Source: Sequoia sempervirens
Taxonomy: Eukaryota; Streptophyta; Pinopsida; Cupressales; Cupressaceae
DNA length: 64,000 bases
Assembly (NCBI GenBank): GCA_007258455.2
Contig: VDFB02000003.1
Location: 43,341,986-43,405,985, forward strand
Reading direction: 5' to 3'
The notes under the pieces: generated by a model
Database searches by the model: none
Seen by the model: the letters and a program-made list of their open reading frames with translations, nothing else
What the model was told of the DNA's origin: nothing
Shown: in pieces, positions 47,752 to 58,771 of the stretch
Layout of the letters: each line of letters opens with the position of its first letter
Numbering within the stretch: position 1 is the first letter of the stretch
Made by a program: the position numbers and the translations under genes

Positions 47752-49494
47752 TGTTGGAATTGTGTGCCTCAATCCCACAGGCTGAAACTTCTTGTGAGCA
47801 ATTTCGGTGAGACTGGTGAGATGTTTGGCCGATTTTCTAGTAGATCTTGAACTGTCACTGTGACCTCCTGAATGTCTTGGCGATCGAAAACTAAAACCTT
47901 CGGCGTAACCTTGGACTGTTGGAATGATGTCTCAGCGATGATAGGAAGTCTTACCGATATCGGCGTGACCTTTGGTCTATCTGGCCGATGTGGTAATCGG
48001 TATGACTTGCTCCTATTAGTATGAAGTCCTAGCGACTGGGAGATGTCTGTCCGATGGTTTTGATTCCTAGTGGTTGTCGGGGAGACTCATGATGAGTGAT
48101 GTTTTTGGGGAGACCCTTGGCCAAAAGGCTTGCTTCGATGTGATGTCTCATCAATAGCGGTAAGTCTCGCCGACGGGTATACATTTGGAGTCTTCGCAGT
48201 AACACAAAGACTTCAGAGTGAAGTCTTGGTGATAGAGAGATGTCTCACCGACAACTATATACATATAGAGTCATCGGGGTAACGAAAGGGGTTCGCTATG
48301 ACCTCTTGGTGATAGTGGTAAGTCTTGCCGACGAGTGTTCTTTTCGGAATGACTTGAAGACTTCGGTATGAAGTCTTGGCAAACTGCGATGGTCTCGCCG
48401 ATGGCTGTGTGACTTCAGAGTAACACATGAAGGCTCAGTGTGAGGTCTTGGTGACAAGGGAAGTCTTAGCGATAGCCTGGTGGACTCAGTGTAACCTCTT
48501 TCCGATTGAAAGGACTCTTGGCGACATCGAATGCTGGCTAAGTTGGCATCGGGGAGACACGGTTAGTGTCTCACTGACATGCCAACATAGGTTGATCGCC
48601 CTTGACCGATTGATGACTATCCTATGTGGTGTCTCAAAAACCAATTAGAGGAAGCGAAATTCAAATGGTTGGAGGTTGGATTTTTTCAACAGTTGCGACG
48701 TTGGAGCTGAACTGTATGCAAGGAAAAATCTACACAGGAGTGGAAACATCTACAATGCTGAGCTAGATGATTCGATAGTTGTGATCTGACAGTTGGAAGC
48801 AAACTGATTCACAGAGGCTGTTTGAGAACGAATGCATATATGTATGCATTGGACGTTTTGAAGAGTGTGTACAGAAAGAGCTGGTGAGAACAAGAGGAGA
48901 AAGAAGAACCAAGAGAGCTAATAGAGAGGGTCGTGTGGCCAGCTGAAAGGCCAAGGCCATGAGGCCGAAGGAGAAGAAGAGAGAAGTAGGGTTCTCCTGG
49001 AATCTCTTCTGATCATGGATCATGATTGATCTCTCATGTTGATCTGCACTGCATTGTATTAGTGCGAAGGTTGTATGGTCTGATGGATTGATCAGTTGCT
49101 ACCAGGTTGTATCCAGAATGAACAAGATGTAATCTCTGAAAAGGCTATGAGCCTAAAACTGTATTGTTACTTTTTGTTGCTGAATAATACAATGGCTCAA
49201 ACTTTTGAGAGTGGGGTTTTTTACCCGAAAGGGTTTTCCCCACGTAAATCTTTGTGTTCTAGTTTTCTGTCTTATCTTTCATCTGTGTTGGTTCTGCTTC
49301 TAGAATCGGTTATTGCATGATGTTGAATTTACATGTGCTTTTCTCAAAAGGATCAATGTGGGAAATGAACTGTGTCTATTTCCACTTTAGGACATAGTTG
49401 TACGTGTCTTTGAGGCAATCTAATCGAAATTAAAGGTACCGAAGGCACTACTATTCTTGGAGCTTTCTCTGAGATGCCCTATATTTCCCTAACA
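47752..49494 (+). repeat. 5' LTR of the nested element
   Basis: Begins TGTTGGAATTGTGTGCC and ends ATTTCCCTAACA. The first ~900 bases are unusually rich in CpG-containing words for this window (GTCTTGCCGA, CGGCGTGACC, CATCGGGGTAACG), repeated in degenerate form, including the palindrome CCGATATCGG at 47954-47963. A TATA-like CATATATGTATGC lies near 48836, and AATAATACAATGG near 49184 could serve polyadenylation. Confidence 0.92.
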
Positions 49495-49496
49495 AG

Positions 49497-49509
49497 TGGT
49501 ATCAAAGCC
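49497..49509 (+). other. Primer-binding site (initiator methionine tRNA type)
   Basis: TGGTATCAAAGCC, one base off the usual TGGTATCAGAGCC, two bases after the 5' LTR. Confidence 0.85.
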
Positions 49510-52447
49510 ATCTTTTGGTTGTTGGTTCTGGGTATTTCTCTTGTGAAGATTTCTTAGCTTGATAGGCTGGAGGAAATCTGGAGGAATGGACTGATTTATT
49601 GATCCCTTGGTGAGTGGAAGTCTTGTGATATTTAGAGACAACACGCAGTTTGAAGGATGGTGGAGATGGAAGAGAGTGTTTATGCTAGGTGGTGTTTCTT
49701 GGTGTTGGAAGGCACTGTTTCTTGTTAACCTCGAATACATAAAGGCTATGGAGTTAATCATTAGATGATTTGCAAGCCTCTAAAATAGTCTTTCTCTCTT
49801 TCTCAGATGCATGTACATGTTGGTGGTTTTAGATTTGGCCTGGATTTCCTGAACTGCTGTTTTCCTTCTAAGGATGATTTGTACTTGTGTGGCTCTATGG
49901 TTTTGCAGATTTTACATGGTTAAGAAAAACTTGTGGTTATGTCGAGTTGCTATTAAGCTATTTTCTAGACCCTGGCTTTTAGGGTGTTGCTAGATGAGAC
50001 AGTTGCAGTTCTACATGCATGCTTTGTGCATGGTTTGAGGAGGTTTGTTTTCTTCTCTGCATGGGAGTGTTGGTATGTGATTTGTCACTCAACATTCTTG
50101 TGGTGGTGCTTGTGAGTTCCTTGATTATGGTGTTCATTGTGGACATGATTGGAAAATCAGGTTTGGCGTGATCTAGTGTTTGAGTCATGTTGTCTACGCA
50201 GTTATTCTCTTTGAAATCTCAGTGTTGCAGTTTCCAATGCAATGACAGGTTTTCATGTTCGATGTTTGTGATCTATGAGTTATGCGGTTGGTGGATTAGC
50301 TACCTATTGGCTGTAGTGAGATAACTTGGATGTGGACTGTCTTTATCCACGAGGTTGATTCATTGCTGGTGCAAACTTGTTAGTTGGCCTTATCTGTGGT
50401 CACTTGTGCATTGGTGTGATTGCTTTGAGATGAGAGGATGTATATTGTTTGAGTACCTGAATAGTCGGTTATGGGAACCTGAAGCAGGTGGTCATGATGC
50501 TTGGAGAGCTCGGATGTCACGTTTCAGTGGGAGCTTTAGTAGTGACTGTGGGTTCATCACATGGTGGTGAATGGTCTTCTTTAGTGTTGTAGATGTTTCT
50601 TTGGGGAGCCCTTAGATCCTGTTGCTACAAAAGAGTTTTTTTGCATTTGCATGGACATTATTTGAAGATGTGCAACATCTTGGATCCATGGAGGACGCTT
50701 GGAGTCTTTGGCTGAGGTGTTGGAGGTGCTTGACAGGCGATGTTGGTTTTGAGTCTATTTTCTTTTTGTCATGGTATACTCTTGTTTGTGCACTGGAGTT
50801 TTGGCATTGTGCATTGTACTTGAGACTATGGTGAAGTCACCTAAAGCATGGTATCTCCTGAAGGGGATATGTAGATCATGGTGTCATGATAAGTTCCTGA
50901 TTCAGATGATTGAAGCTTTGACAGTGGTCTGGTAATTCTTTATGTATTGGGTGCTTTGATTATTTGCTTGATACTTCATGATAGTGCAGTAATGTAGTTG
51001 GAGTTTAGCATGAGATGATCAGTTGCTAGTACTCATGGATACATGAAGAATAAGGTGAGGCTTATTTTCTCTTATGAGAGAAGTGTTGTTGATGGTTATT
51101 CTTGATGAAGTTTTTCAGCAGAAAGTCCGAGAAGCCTACACCTTGGTTGAACGTGAGTTCAATAAGAGACCTATGAGGAGATTGCTCTTGGATTAGTCAT
51201 GATGGCTTGTATATCTTGAAGGAGTATTCGCGTTCCCACTCTTGGTCTGCTCGGCAGTTTATCCGAGAGGTATTTAGCCCTTTATATCTTTCAGATGTGT
51301 TTAATGTTCACTTTCATGATATGGATCTTGAATTGCTATTTAATGGTTCTGGAGGATTCATAGTGGAAGTTGTACAACTTCTTTTATCTCCTTGAGTTTC
51401 TGTGTTTATTTATTGATGAGAATTGGTAGGAGATAATGTATGGGATGATTTCCTGAAATGGGGAATGAAGTAGCTTGATTTTCTTTTGGGATGAGAAGGA
51501 GATCATTCTTGACACAATTGGCTGTTAGAAGTATATGTAGGAGGATGTTCTACAGGAAGATGATGTGCATAGTTTCTCTCTATGGCATCAAGGTTTGTGG
51601 TGAGATAAATGTTTCTTGTAGCAGTTTGTTGTAGGTTGTGCATATCATTGTGGATATTTCCTTGGTACTACATCGTTACATTTTCTATGTCCTGTTATTG
51701 GTAGACTTGCGATGCCTTTAATCTTTCAGATCTGGATTACTCGGATAGTGGGAGTTCCTGTTGTGTTTTGTCTTCTTTGACTGTTTGGCACTTGGAGCTT
51801 GCATTCGCTGTTGATGGGTTGGTTTTGGAGTAGCATGATTCTACTAATGTTGATACCTTTTAGGTATGTGAGATTGGATGGAATAGCATGAGCTATGGGT
51901 GCTATTTTCAGTCACATGGGTTTATCAGTTGGACAGAGGCAGTCAGACTGATTGTTGTTCTAGCTGGTGTTTTTGTCTTTTTTCTGGAGAATGGCTTCAT
52001 TGTTGTGTTTTGATTGAAGCTTCGAAGCTAATATTGCTTCTGTATAGAATTTGAGCACAGTGAAGTGGTAGTAGTATCTTGTTGATGGTATCACTGGTAT
52101 CTTTTGCTTGTGTTCGTTGGAATGGTGCTTATTCACCTTGGCTTGTATCTTTCTTCCATAGGTGGCATGTTGGAAGATGGTAGGATTGTTTCCTGAATGG
52201 TGGACATCTTGGATGTTTGAGTAGAATTCTTGATGGAGCATGAGAGCATGTTTGAGGTCTATGTGGTTTCCTGGAAGGCTGTGATCTGTTGGAGTTGGAT
52301 GCCTGGTCTTTGTTGTAGATTGTCCAATGGCCTGATTCTATGGAATCTAATTGATTGGGTGTCTTGGGTATTGCGGGATCTGAACTGGTGGAGCTAGTGT
52401 GATCTTAGTTTCTGAGTGCTTTGGAGGTGCCTGTGTGATCTTCGTCA
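49510..52447 (+). other. Non-coding interior of the nested element
   Basis: T/G-rich sequence with only short frames (the longest are 93 codons or fewer) and no recognisable retroviral motif. Words such as TGGTG, GTTGG and GATG are frequent. It is therefore either a large retrotransposon derivative without genes or a fully decayed pol. Confidence 0.75.
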
Positions 52448-52457
52448 AGTGGGAGAT
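52446..52457 (+). other. Polypurine tract
   Basis: Purine-rich CAAGTGGGAGAT immediately before the TGTTAG start of the 3' LTR. Confidence 0.8.
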
Positions 52458-54199
52458 TGTTAGAATTGTGTGCCTCAATCCCATAGGCTGAAACTTCTTA
52501 TGAGTAATTTCGGTGAGACTGGTGAGATGTCTAGCCGATCTGCTAGTAGATCCTGAACTGTCACTGTGGCCTCCTGAATATCTTGGCAATCAACATTTGA
52601 AACCTTCGGCATAACCTTGGACTGTCAGAATGATGTCTCGACGACGATAGGAAGTCTTGCCGATATCGGTGTGAACTTTGTTCTGTCTGGACGATGTGGC
52701 AATCGGTATGACTTGCTCCTATTGGTATGAAGTCTTGGAAACTGGGAGATGTCTGGCTGACGGTTTTGATTCCTAGTGGTCGTCGGGGAGACTCATGGCG
52801 ACTGATGTTTTTGGGGAGACCCTTGGCCGAAAGGCTTGCTTCAATGTGATGTCTCATCGATAGCGGTAAGTCTCACTAGGGGGTATACATTTGGAGTTTT
52901 CGCGGTAACACAAAGACTTCAGAGTGAAGTCTTGGTGATAGGGAGATGTCTCGCCGATAGCTATATACATATGGAGTCATCGGGGTAACGAAAGGGGTTC
53001 GCTATGACCTCTTGGCGACAACGGTAAGTCTTGCCGACGAGTGTTCTTTTCGGCATGACTTGAAGACTTCGGTATGAAGTCTTGGCAAACTGCAATGGTC
53101 TCGCTGATGGCTGTGTGACTTCAGAGTAACACATGAAGGCTCGGTGTGAGGTCTTGGCAACAAGGGAAGTCTTAGCGATAGCCTGGTGGACTCGGTGTAA
53201 CCTCTTGCCAATTGAAAGGACTCTTGGCAACATCGAATGCTGGCTGAGTTGGCATCAGGGAGACATGGTTAGTGTACACTGACATTCCAACATAGGTTGA
53301 TCGCCCTTGACCGATTGATGACTATCCTATGTGGTGTCTCGTGGACCAATTAGAGGAAGCAAAATTCAAATGGTTGGCAGTTGGATTTTTTCAACAGTTG
53401 CGACATTGGAGCTGAACTGTATGCAAGGAAAAATATACACAGGAGTGGAAACATCTACGATGCTGAGCTGGATGATTTGATAGTTGTGATCCGACAGTTG
53501 GAAGCAAACCGATTCACAGAGGTTGTTTGAGAATGAATGCATATATGTATGCATTGGACGTTTTGAAGAGTGTGTACAGAAAGAGCTGGTGAGAACAAGA
53601 GGAGAAAGAAGAACCAAGAGAGCTAACAGAGAGGGCCGTGTGGCCGACTGAAAGGATGAGGCCATGAGGCCAAAGGAGAAGAAGAGAGAAGCAGGGTTTT
53701 GCTGGAATCTCTTCTGATCATGGATCATGATTGATCTCTCATGTTGATCTACACTGAATTGAATCAGTGCGAAGGTTGTATGGTCTGATGGATTGATCAG
53801 TTGCTACCAGGTTGTATCCAGAATGAACAAGATGTAATCTTTGAAAAGGTTATGAGCTTGAAACTGTATTGTTACTTTATGTTGCTAAATAATACAATGG
53901 CTCGAACTTTTGAGAGTGGGGTTTTTTACCCGAAAGGGTTTTCCCCACGTAAATCTTTGTGTTCTGGTTTTCTGTCTTATCTTTCATCTGTGTTGGTTCT
54001 GCTTCTAGAATCTGTTATTGCATGATGTTGAATTTACATGTGCTTTTCTCAGAAGGATCAATGTGGGAAATGAACTGTGTCTGTTTCCGCTTTAGGACAT
54101 AGTTGTACGTGTCTTTGAGGCAATCTAATCAAAATTAAAGGTACCGAAGGCACTACTATTCTTGGAGGTTTCTCTGAGATGCCCTATATTTCCCTAACA
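52458..54199 (+). repeat. 3' LTR of the nested element
   Basis: Begins TGTTAGAATTGTGTGCC and ends ATTTCCCTAACA. It aligns along its full length with 47752-49494. In the first 400 bases I see several tens of differences, many of them CpG or CNG transitions (CCGAT to CCAAT/TCGAT types). Confidence 0.92.
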
Positions 54200-54204
54200 T
54201 GTTT
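54200..54204. other. Target site duplication TGTTT, right copy
   Basis: Matches 47747-47751. Confidence 0.9.
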
Positions 54205-54730
54205 AAGGGAATATCTAAACAATTTAAATGGTGAGCCCTAGATGGTGTTTTCTAATTTTAGCCGGGCTCCTACTAACTTTGGTTAGTATTTATGGCGGGA
54301 GCATGGTTTTGAATAATTGGCGGTTATATGAGGGGATGGATATCATGCAACTGTCCTCTAGCATGTACGACTGCTTTTGGGCTGATGGTAAGGTGAGTCT
54401 TTCTATCCCTAGTGGCTGGTGGTGTCATCATTTTTTGAACCCCCTAAATTGTTGTGCTGAGCCTCATAAGTTAGCAGATTTTATTAGATTTTTTGAGTTG
54501 GCCAAGTATTGCGCTGAAATCATGCCCTTACATGCCAGGGGCAACTCACACGAGGGAGCTGCTACCTTTGCATGGGATGTGAGTTGTGGCATTTATTTCC
54601 TTCTTTTTCAACTTTTCTTGTCACTTCTCATTGGCCCTTTCTCTATCGACGTTTCTAGAATTGGTTGCCATCGCTTTTGCCTTGGTTATCTCTTTATTGT
54701 TCTGATGGTCTACGAATTTTTTTTGGGCTC
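54205..54730 (+). mobile_element. LINE continuation: last codons of ORF2 and 3' UTR
   Basis: With the nested element and one TSD copy removed, the RNase H frame runs on through LREYLNNLNGEP to a TAG at 54239-54241. The following ~490 bases are probably 3' UTR. The frame open from 54228 here encodes only a hydrophobic, motif-free peptide. Confidence 0.6.
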
Positions 54731-56160
54731 TATGGGTGGGGATAGAGTGTGCGTGGAGCTAGAAAAATGTGACGAGTGGAAAGAGGATGCCACTTTTTGG
54801 CACATTTGCAAGGAGGGCAACATTGCCCAGTATATGGAGAACATGACTAGGCATGACGAGGGCCTGTCAATTAAGTTTGTCACCTCTCAGAATGATGGTA
54901 GGGTTACCATCGGTGACATTTCTTTTGAAGTCTTTGAGGAGGTTTTTGCTAGAGCCACAAGACTTCCGAATAGTGGTCATACCTGGAAGAAAACCATGAA
55001 AGTGCCAGACTAGATTAGTCTTAACCAGTTTTTCCGGGGTGAGGAGAAACCTGTCAAGCTATGGGGTGGCTATGACCAGGAGGCGCTTCCAGAATCATGG
55101 GACAAAATTTGTATGGTTATCATGAATTACTTCATGCTGGAAGGAAGGTATGGGGTTTATTACTATTACCATTTTAACTTCCTCAACCACCCTAGGAATA
55201 ACTAGTATATTTCCATTCTATTTTCCTTTTCCATTCTCTGGATAGCATTGTTCTTGAGTTTAATGAAGCCTCATTTTCTGGAAAGAATTACACCATCCTA
55301 CACAAAGGCCTTATGTCCAGTCTTTACCATTTCCATATGGCCCTTTGCCTTGCTCGACATATCACTGTGCAAGAATTCCCTTGTCCGACTGCTCTTGACA
55401 AAACCTCGGTTTCCTCTACTCCTCCTTCTGCAAGCATTCTGGATGTGCTGGGCCCAAGTAAGAAAAAATGTTTAAAAAATCCGGCTTTGAAAGCCCTTCC
55501 CCATGGTTCTTCCCCTGCGATGGTTATGGGGGAAAAGGGTAAGGATAAAAAAATGTGAACTGCTCCTACCCCGAGACCGAAGGCCAAAGCTTCTAAGAAA
55601 ACAAAATTCGGCCTCCACCAAATTGATTCTAATATCAAAATCACTGAAGAAGCTAATACCCCCCATAGATCCAATAGATTGGTCTTTAAGCAGGATAAAG
55701 TGGGAAGTCTCAAGGAGGCTTCAGATTTAGACAATGGTAATGGGAGTGACAACAAAGATCTTGAGGAATAGGTAGCAGGAGGGGAGGACCAGTCTGTCTC
55801 GGTGAGTAGTGCCTCCCACGTGTCTGAAAGTTTGAAGAAGGGCTCTACCATTAAACCCCAAGCCTCTAATACGGCTGAGGGAAATACTCCCTTGAAAGAA
55901 GATTATAATAAAAAGGAATAGGCGGGGGACAAAATGGACATGCTAAAAGGGAGAATCGAGAGATTGGAAAAAAAGGTTTAGGAAGTGTTACACTTTTCCC
56001 TGAAGGTCATGCATAGGTTGGCTATTAGTCTTTATCTATTGTAGAAGGACAAGTCCGCATATGATGGTGAGGACGCTAGCCTTAAGGAACTACTTAAGTT
56101 CCTCACAGCGGATTGGTCGACTGCTATTAAGGACAAACCATGCATGGAAGAAAAGAATTA
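54731..56160 (+). pseudogene. Extra retroelement-type ORF with acidic/basic coiled-coil tail
   Basis: From ATG 54731 the frame reads MGGDRVCVELEKCDEWKED, FWHICKEGNIAQYMENMT, VTIGDISFEVFEEVFARATR, then LPNSGHTWKK, TAG at 55013-55015, FFRGEEKPVKLWGGYDQEAL and YFMLEGRYGVYYYYHFNF. A frameshift near 55200 leads to HFHMALCLARHITVQEF, a Lys-rich segment, and a tail with MDMLKGRIERLEKKV (coiled coil) ending near 56160. Nearly all breaks are TAG codons. The IGDISFEVFEE...LP-type pattern recalls plant-mobile-domain-like extra ORFs found in plant retroelements, but I cannot confirm this. It lies just after the LINE and may belong to it or to a separate element. Confidence 0.5.
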
Positions 56161-56748
56161 GGATTTTGGTTCTTTAAGTTTTTTGATAGTTTATCTATGA
56201 CTGTTATGTATATGTTGTTTTATGGCTGGTTTGACCCCTAGGGGTCTATGGACTCGATTGCTCAGTATCATGCTTGCATGATGGACTCTTTTTATTATTT
56301 AGTATTTAGTGTTGTTTTGTAGTTTTTGATATGTTTTGCTGGGGGAAAAGGCTTGGTTTACTCTGCTATCACTGTGCTGTTAATGTGTTTTCTTTGGATG
56401 GCCTTGGTTGCCTTATTGTGATGGGACAACACCCTTGTTTTTGTTGCTTTTTATATAAAAAATATGCTATAATTAAAAGATTGATTCAACATCATGATAA
56501 ATAAAGGTAATGTGCAATAAATTTTTTTAATGCAAATATATATATATATATATATATCAAGTTACAAGATGTCAAAGCTATCTAAGAGTATATATGTAAA
56601 TATAATGAAAAATGTCAAAGTTGTCTAAGAGTTTCCAACTCTTTCAAATACACCATGATAATTAAGATATCTGAACAACACATCCAAAATATTGCATAAA
56701 GCAGTGAGCTAAGATGTCTAACAGCTAGTACACGATAAACATGTTCAA
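56161..56748. other. 3'-UTR-like tail and TA repeat
   Basis: T/G-rich sequence to about 56456 ends in GGGACAACACCCTTGTTTT then TTTATATAAAAAATATG, possibly the 3' end of the preceding retroelement. A (TA)n run lies at about 56537-56557. The remainder to 56748 is AT-rich and non-coding. The stretch CAAAGCTATCTAAGAGTATATATG near 56571 has a diverged copy (CAAAGTTGTCTAAGAGTTTCC) near 56614. Confidence 0.5.
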
Positions 56749-56754
56749 CTATGT

Positions 56755-57010
56755 CATTTTTTGCAAATATTTTAGTGGCCACCGTGTGAAGGTTCCCTCT
56801 TTCTCTTTCAGACGAATAGCTCCATCTATTTTGTCTTCATAAATAGGGGGTATGTTATTTGTGACCTTTAAAATGTTTACATTTGCATCTCTTGTTCCTT
56901 TCAAGTTGACTCCATGTATAATAGATAGGGAGTGAATCCTCTCAATGCCCACAACATCACCATCAAACAGATCCAACACCTTAACTTTATCCCCTTCTTT
57001 GAATTTATAA
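56755..57010 (-). pseudogene. Transposon-ORF fragment with DUF8039-like pattern
   Basis: Minus-strand frame with VKVLDLFDGDVVGIERI, IHGVNLKGTRDANVNILKV, and IDGAIRLKEKEGTFTRWPLK. The spacing of HGV-L, VNI, D-I-GA, and GTF--WP-L fits the domain found near the C terminus of plant En/Spm (CACTA)-associated ORFs. Only this domain is present, and upstream sequence shows nothing more. Confidence 0.4.
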
Positions 57011-57849
57011 ATACATTTATGCAAAAAGAAAAAAAATAACACATTATATTACATAGGTAATGACTACCCTTGTTTGCATAATAAAACAATCATTACTTAC
57101 ATAAATAGTACTTGCATGTGTGTGTTAAAACAATTGCAAAAGGAAAATTTCAAAAATAATTGCAATGATCAATCTAATTTACTAAAAAATAAACACTCAT
57201 AGCAGTGCTTACAATGTTAATATTAGCTTCATGCTAATCAAATATAAAAGACACAAATATAAACATCACATTACCATGCACACATACCAAACACATAAGG
57301 TTATGACAAAACTGTTACACATAAAAAAGGTAGCTAATGCACAAAAACAAAGAATGCAATATGAGAGCACTACTACTGCTACAAGGTGAAGGTGAAATAC
57401 ATTGGGATGTACCAAAATAGTGGCATTAAAACTCTGAAACATAACCCCATGCAGTCAAAAATTAGGAAAAAATATGGAAAAAATTGGAAAAAAATTGGAT
57501 TTAAAAAAAAGGTAAAAAATTGTAGAACAAAAAAATTGTAGAACAAGAGATTAAAACTACTTTTTTTGAAATTGAAAGGAATTTCCATAGCCTAGAGATA
57601 TAGAGAGAAAATAAAATAAAGAGTTTAACTAATGCATTGTAAAAAATAGATTTTTTTAGTTTATATTCATATCTTTGATTACATTGCATTGCACATCTTT
57701 CAAACTCAAAGCATTACTTCACATTGCATAACTAATAACTAGATGTTGATAGATGACAAAATTTCAATTACAATATAGTTTTTACAAAGTCAACCTAAGT
57801 AGTTATGCAATTACTTCACATTGCATAACTAATAACTAGGAGCAACTAC
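57011..57849. other. Non-coding AT-rich sequence with a 30-base direct repeat
   Basis: A perfect 30-base direct repeat containing TTCACATTGCATAACTAATA is at 57713-57742 and 57810-57839. Otherwise no gene or element is visible. Confidence 0.7.
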
Positions 57850-58020
57850 CAATTGCATTTGCTTGTCATGGCATTTTGTGAGAACAAATTTCTTTGAGGC
57901 ATTTTTTCAAACAGTTCTCTGCCTTGCCTATGCTACCACATTTTCCATACATGTCTACCAAAGAATTTTGTCAAACAATTCACTGCCTTGTTGCTATGGC
58001 TAAAAGCCTAAAACAAGTGC
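57850..58020 (-). pseudogene. Pentatricopeptide-repeat (PPR) gene fragment
   Basis: The minus strand reads LVDMYGKCGSIGKAE at about 57963-57919, then after a frame change MPQRNLFSQNAM-like codons near 57900-57870 (MPQRN-V-WNAMI is the family pattern). This is the hallmark of PLS-class plant PPR proteins, which bind organellar RNA. Only about one and a half repeats survive, with frameshifts, so it is a dead fragment. Confidence 0.6.
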
Positions 58021-58771
58021 TTTTGAACAAGCTATGGATGTTTGGAAAAAATCTATCAAAAGAATAATATTAAGCATGAGACCATAATAATTTGAAACTC
58101 CATAAATCTTTCCCCGTCCCTAAATAAAAATTAGCACTATTGGCCTAGCAATGCCTCATTGGCAGAATCCCCATTATAGCCTCATCGATGGCCCGATGAA
58201 AGCAACTCATAACCTAGTATTGGTGTAACAATACCCTATCAGGCTGACTCCTAAGGCGCTCTCCCTAATAGATTGGTAGAGTTAACAAAAGTAAGCACAT
58301 CGCTGTGACACATGAACATTGGTGGAAAAAATGTTTGCATTCCTCCAATGGCTTGATATAACCATGGATTATCAAGTGCATAATGTATCTCGATGGAGTT
58401 GACGTGCATCGGGGTGACGTTATCTGGCATCCTGCTGATAGACCTAAGGAAAGTTGTTCATTGGTGGAGAAGGTTGCTATCGGTGGAAGAAGAATCACAG
58501 TCTCACCGATACAATGATAATGATTATTACTAATTGATGTGACATCCCGAGGCATCATCGATATATTTAAAATAAATGTTCTCCCCAAATGACAAGACTG
58601 AAACAGGTGGTGCATTTTAGGGAGCTCTTTAATGGTGTCTGTTATCGGTCAAATATCAATATCAATGTTCAAGAATAAACCTAAAGATGACTACAAATGA
58701 AAGCAGAAAAATAAAGAATAAATAAGTTGTCCAATAGAGACATTACTAATATATGAAAAAGTAATTACAGA
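58021..58771. other. Non-coding; words shared with the nested element's LTR
   Basis: The stretch 58150-58640 has words such as GCATCGGGGTGACGTTA, CTCACCGATA and TCATCGATGGCCCGATG that resemble the CpG-rich part of the LTR at 47752. This suggests a distantly related LTR fragment. No coding sequence recognised. Confidence 0.35.

Larger units (their letters stand above)
47752..54199 (+). mobile_element. Complete non-autonomous LTR retrotransposon nested in the LINE
   Basis: 6448 bases with paired LTRs (1743 and 1742 bases), both TG...CA, a 5-bp TSD (TGTTT), a primer-binding site 2 bases after the 5' LTR and a polypurine tract directly before the 3' LTR. The 2.96-kb interior has no gag, protease, RT or integrase motif in any frame I could read, so it would depend on proteins from a relative. 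The CAAGTGGGAGATTGTTAG context at the 3' end is commonest in Ty1/copia-type elements. The LTRs differ at many sites, mostly C/T and G/A, so the insertion is old. Confidence 0.92.

Noticed and set aside
48763..53728. Short minus-strand frames in the nested element's LTRs (up to 120 codons)
   Set aside because: Antisense to LTR sequence, different between the two LTRs, no motifs.
54228..54730. N-terminal 167 codons of the 261-codon frame starting at 54228
   Set aside because: Hydrophobic, motif-free and overlapping the LINE ORF2 stop; the recognisable protein-like sequence starts near the ATG at 54731.
55324..55851. 175-codon minus-strand frame
   Set aside because: Antisense to the extra ORF region, whose plus-strand translation has a coherent Lys-rich and coiled-coil character.
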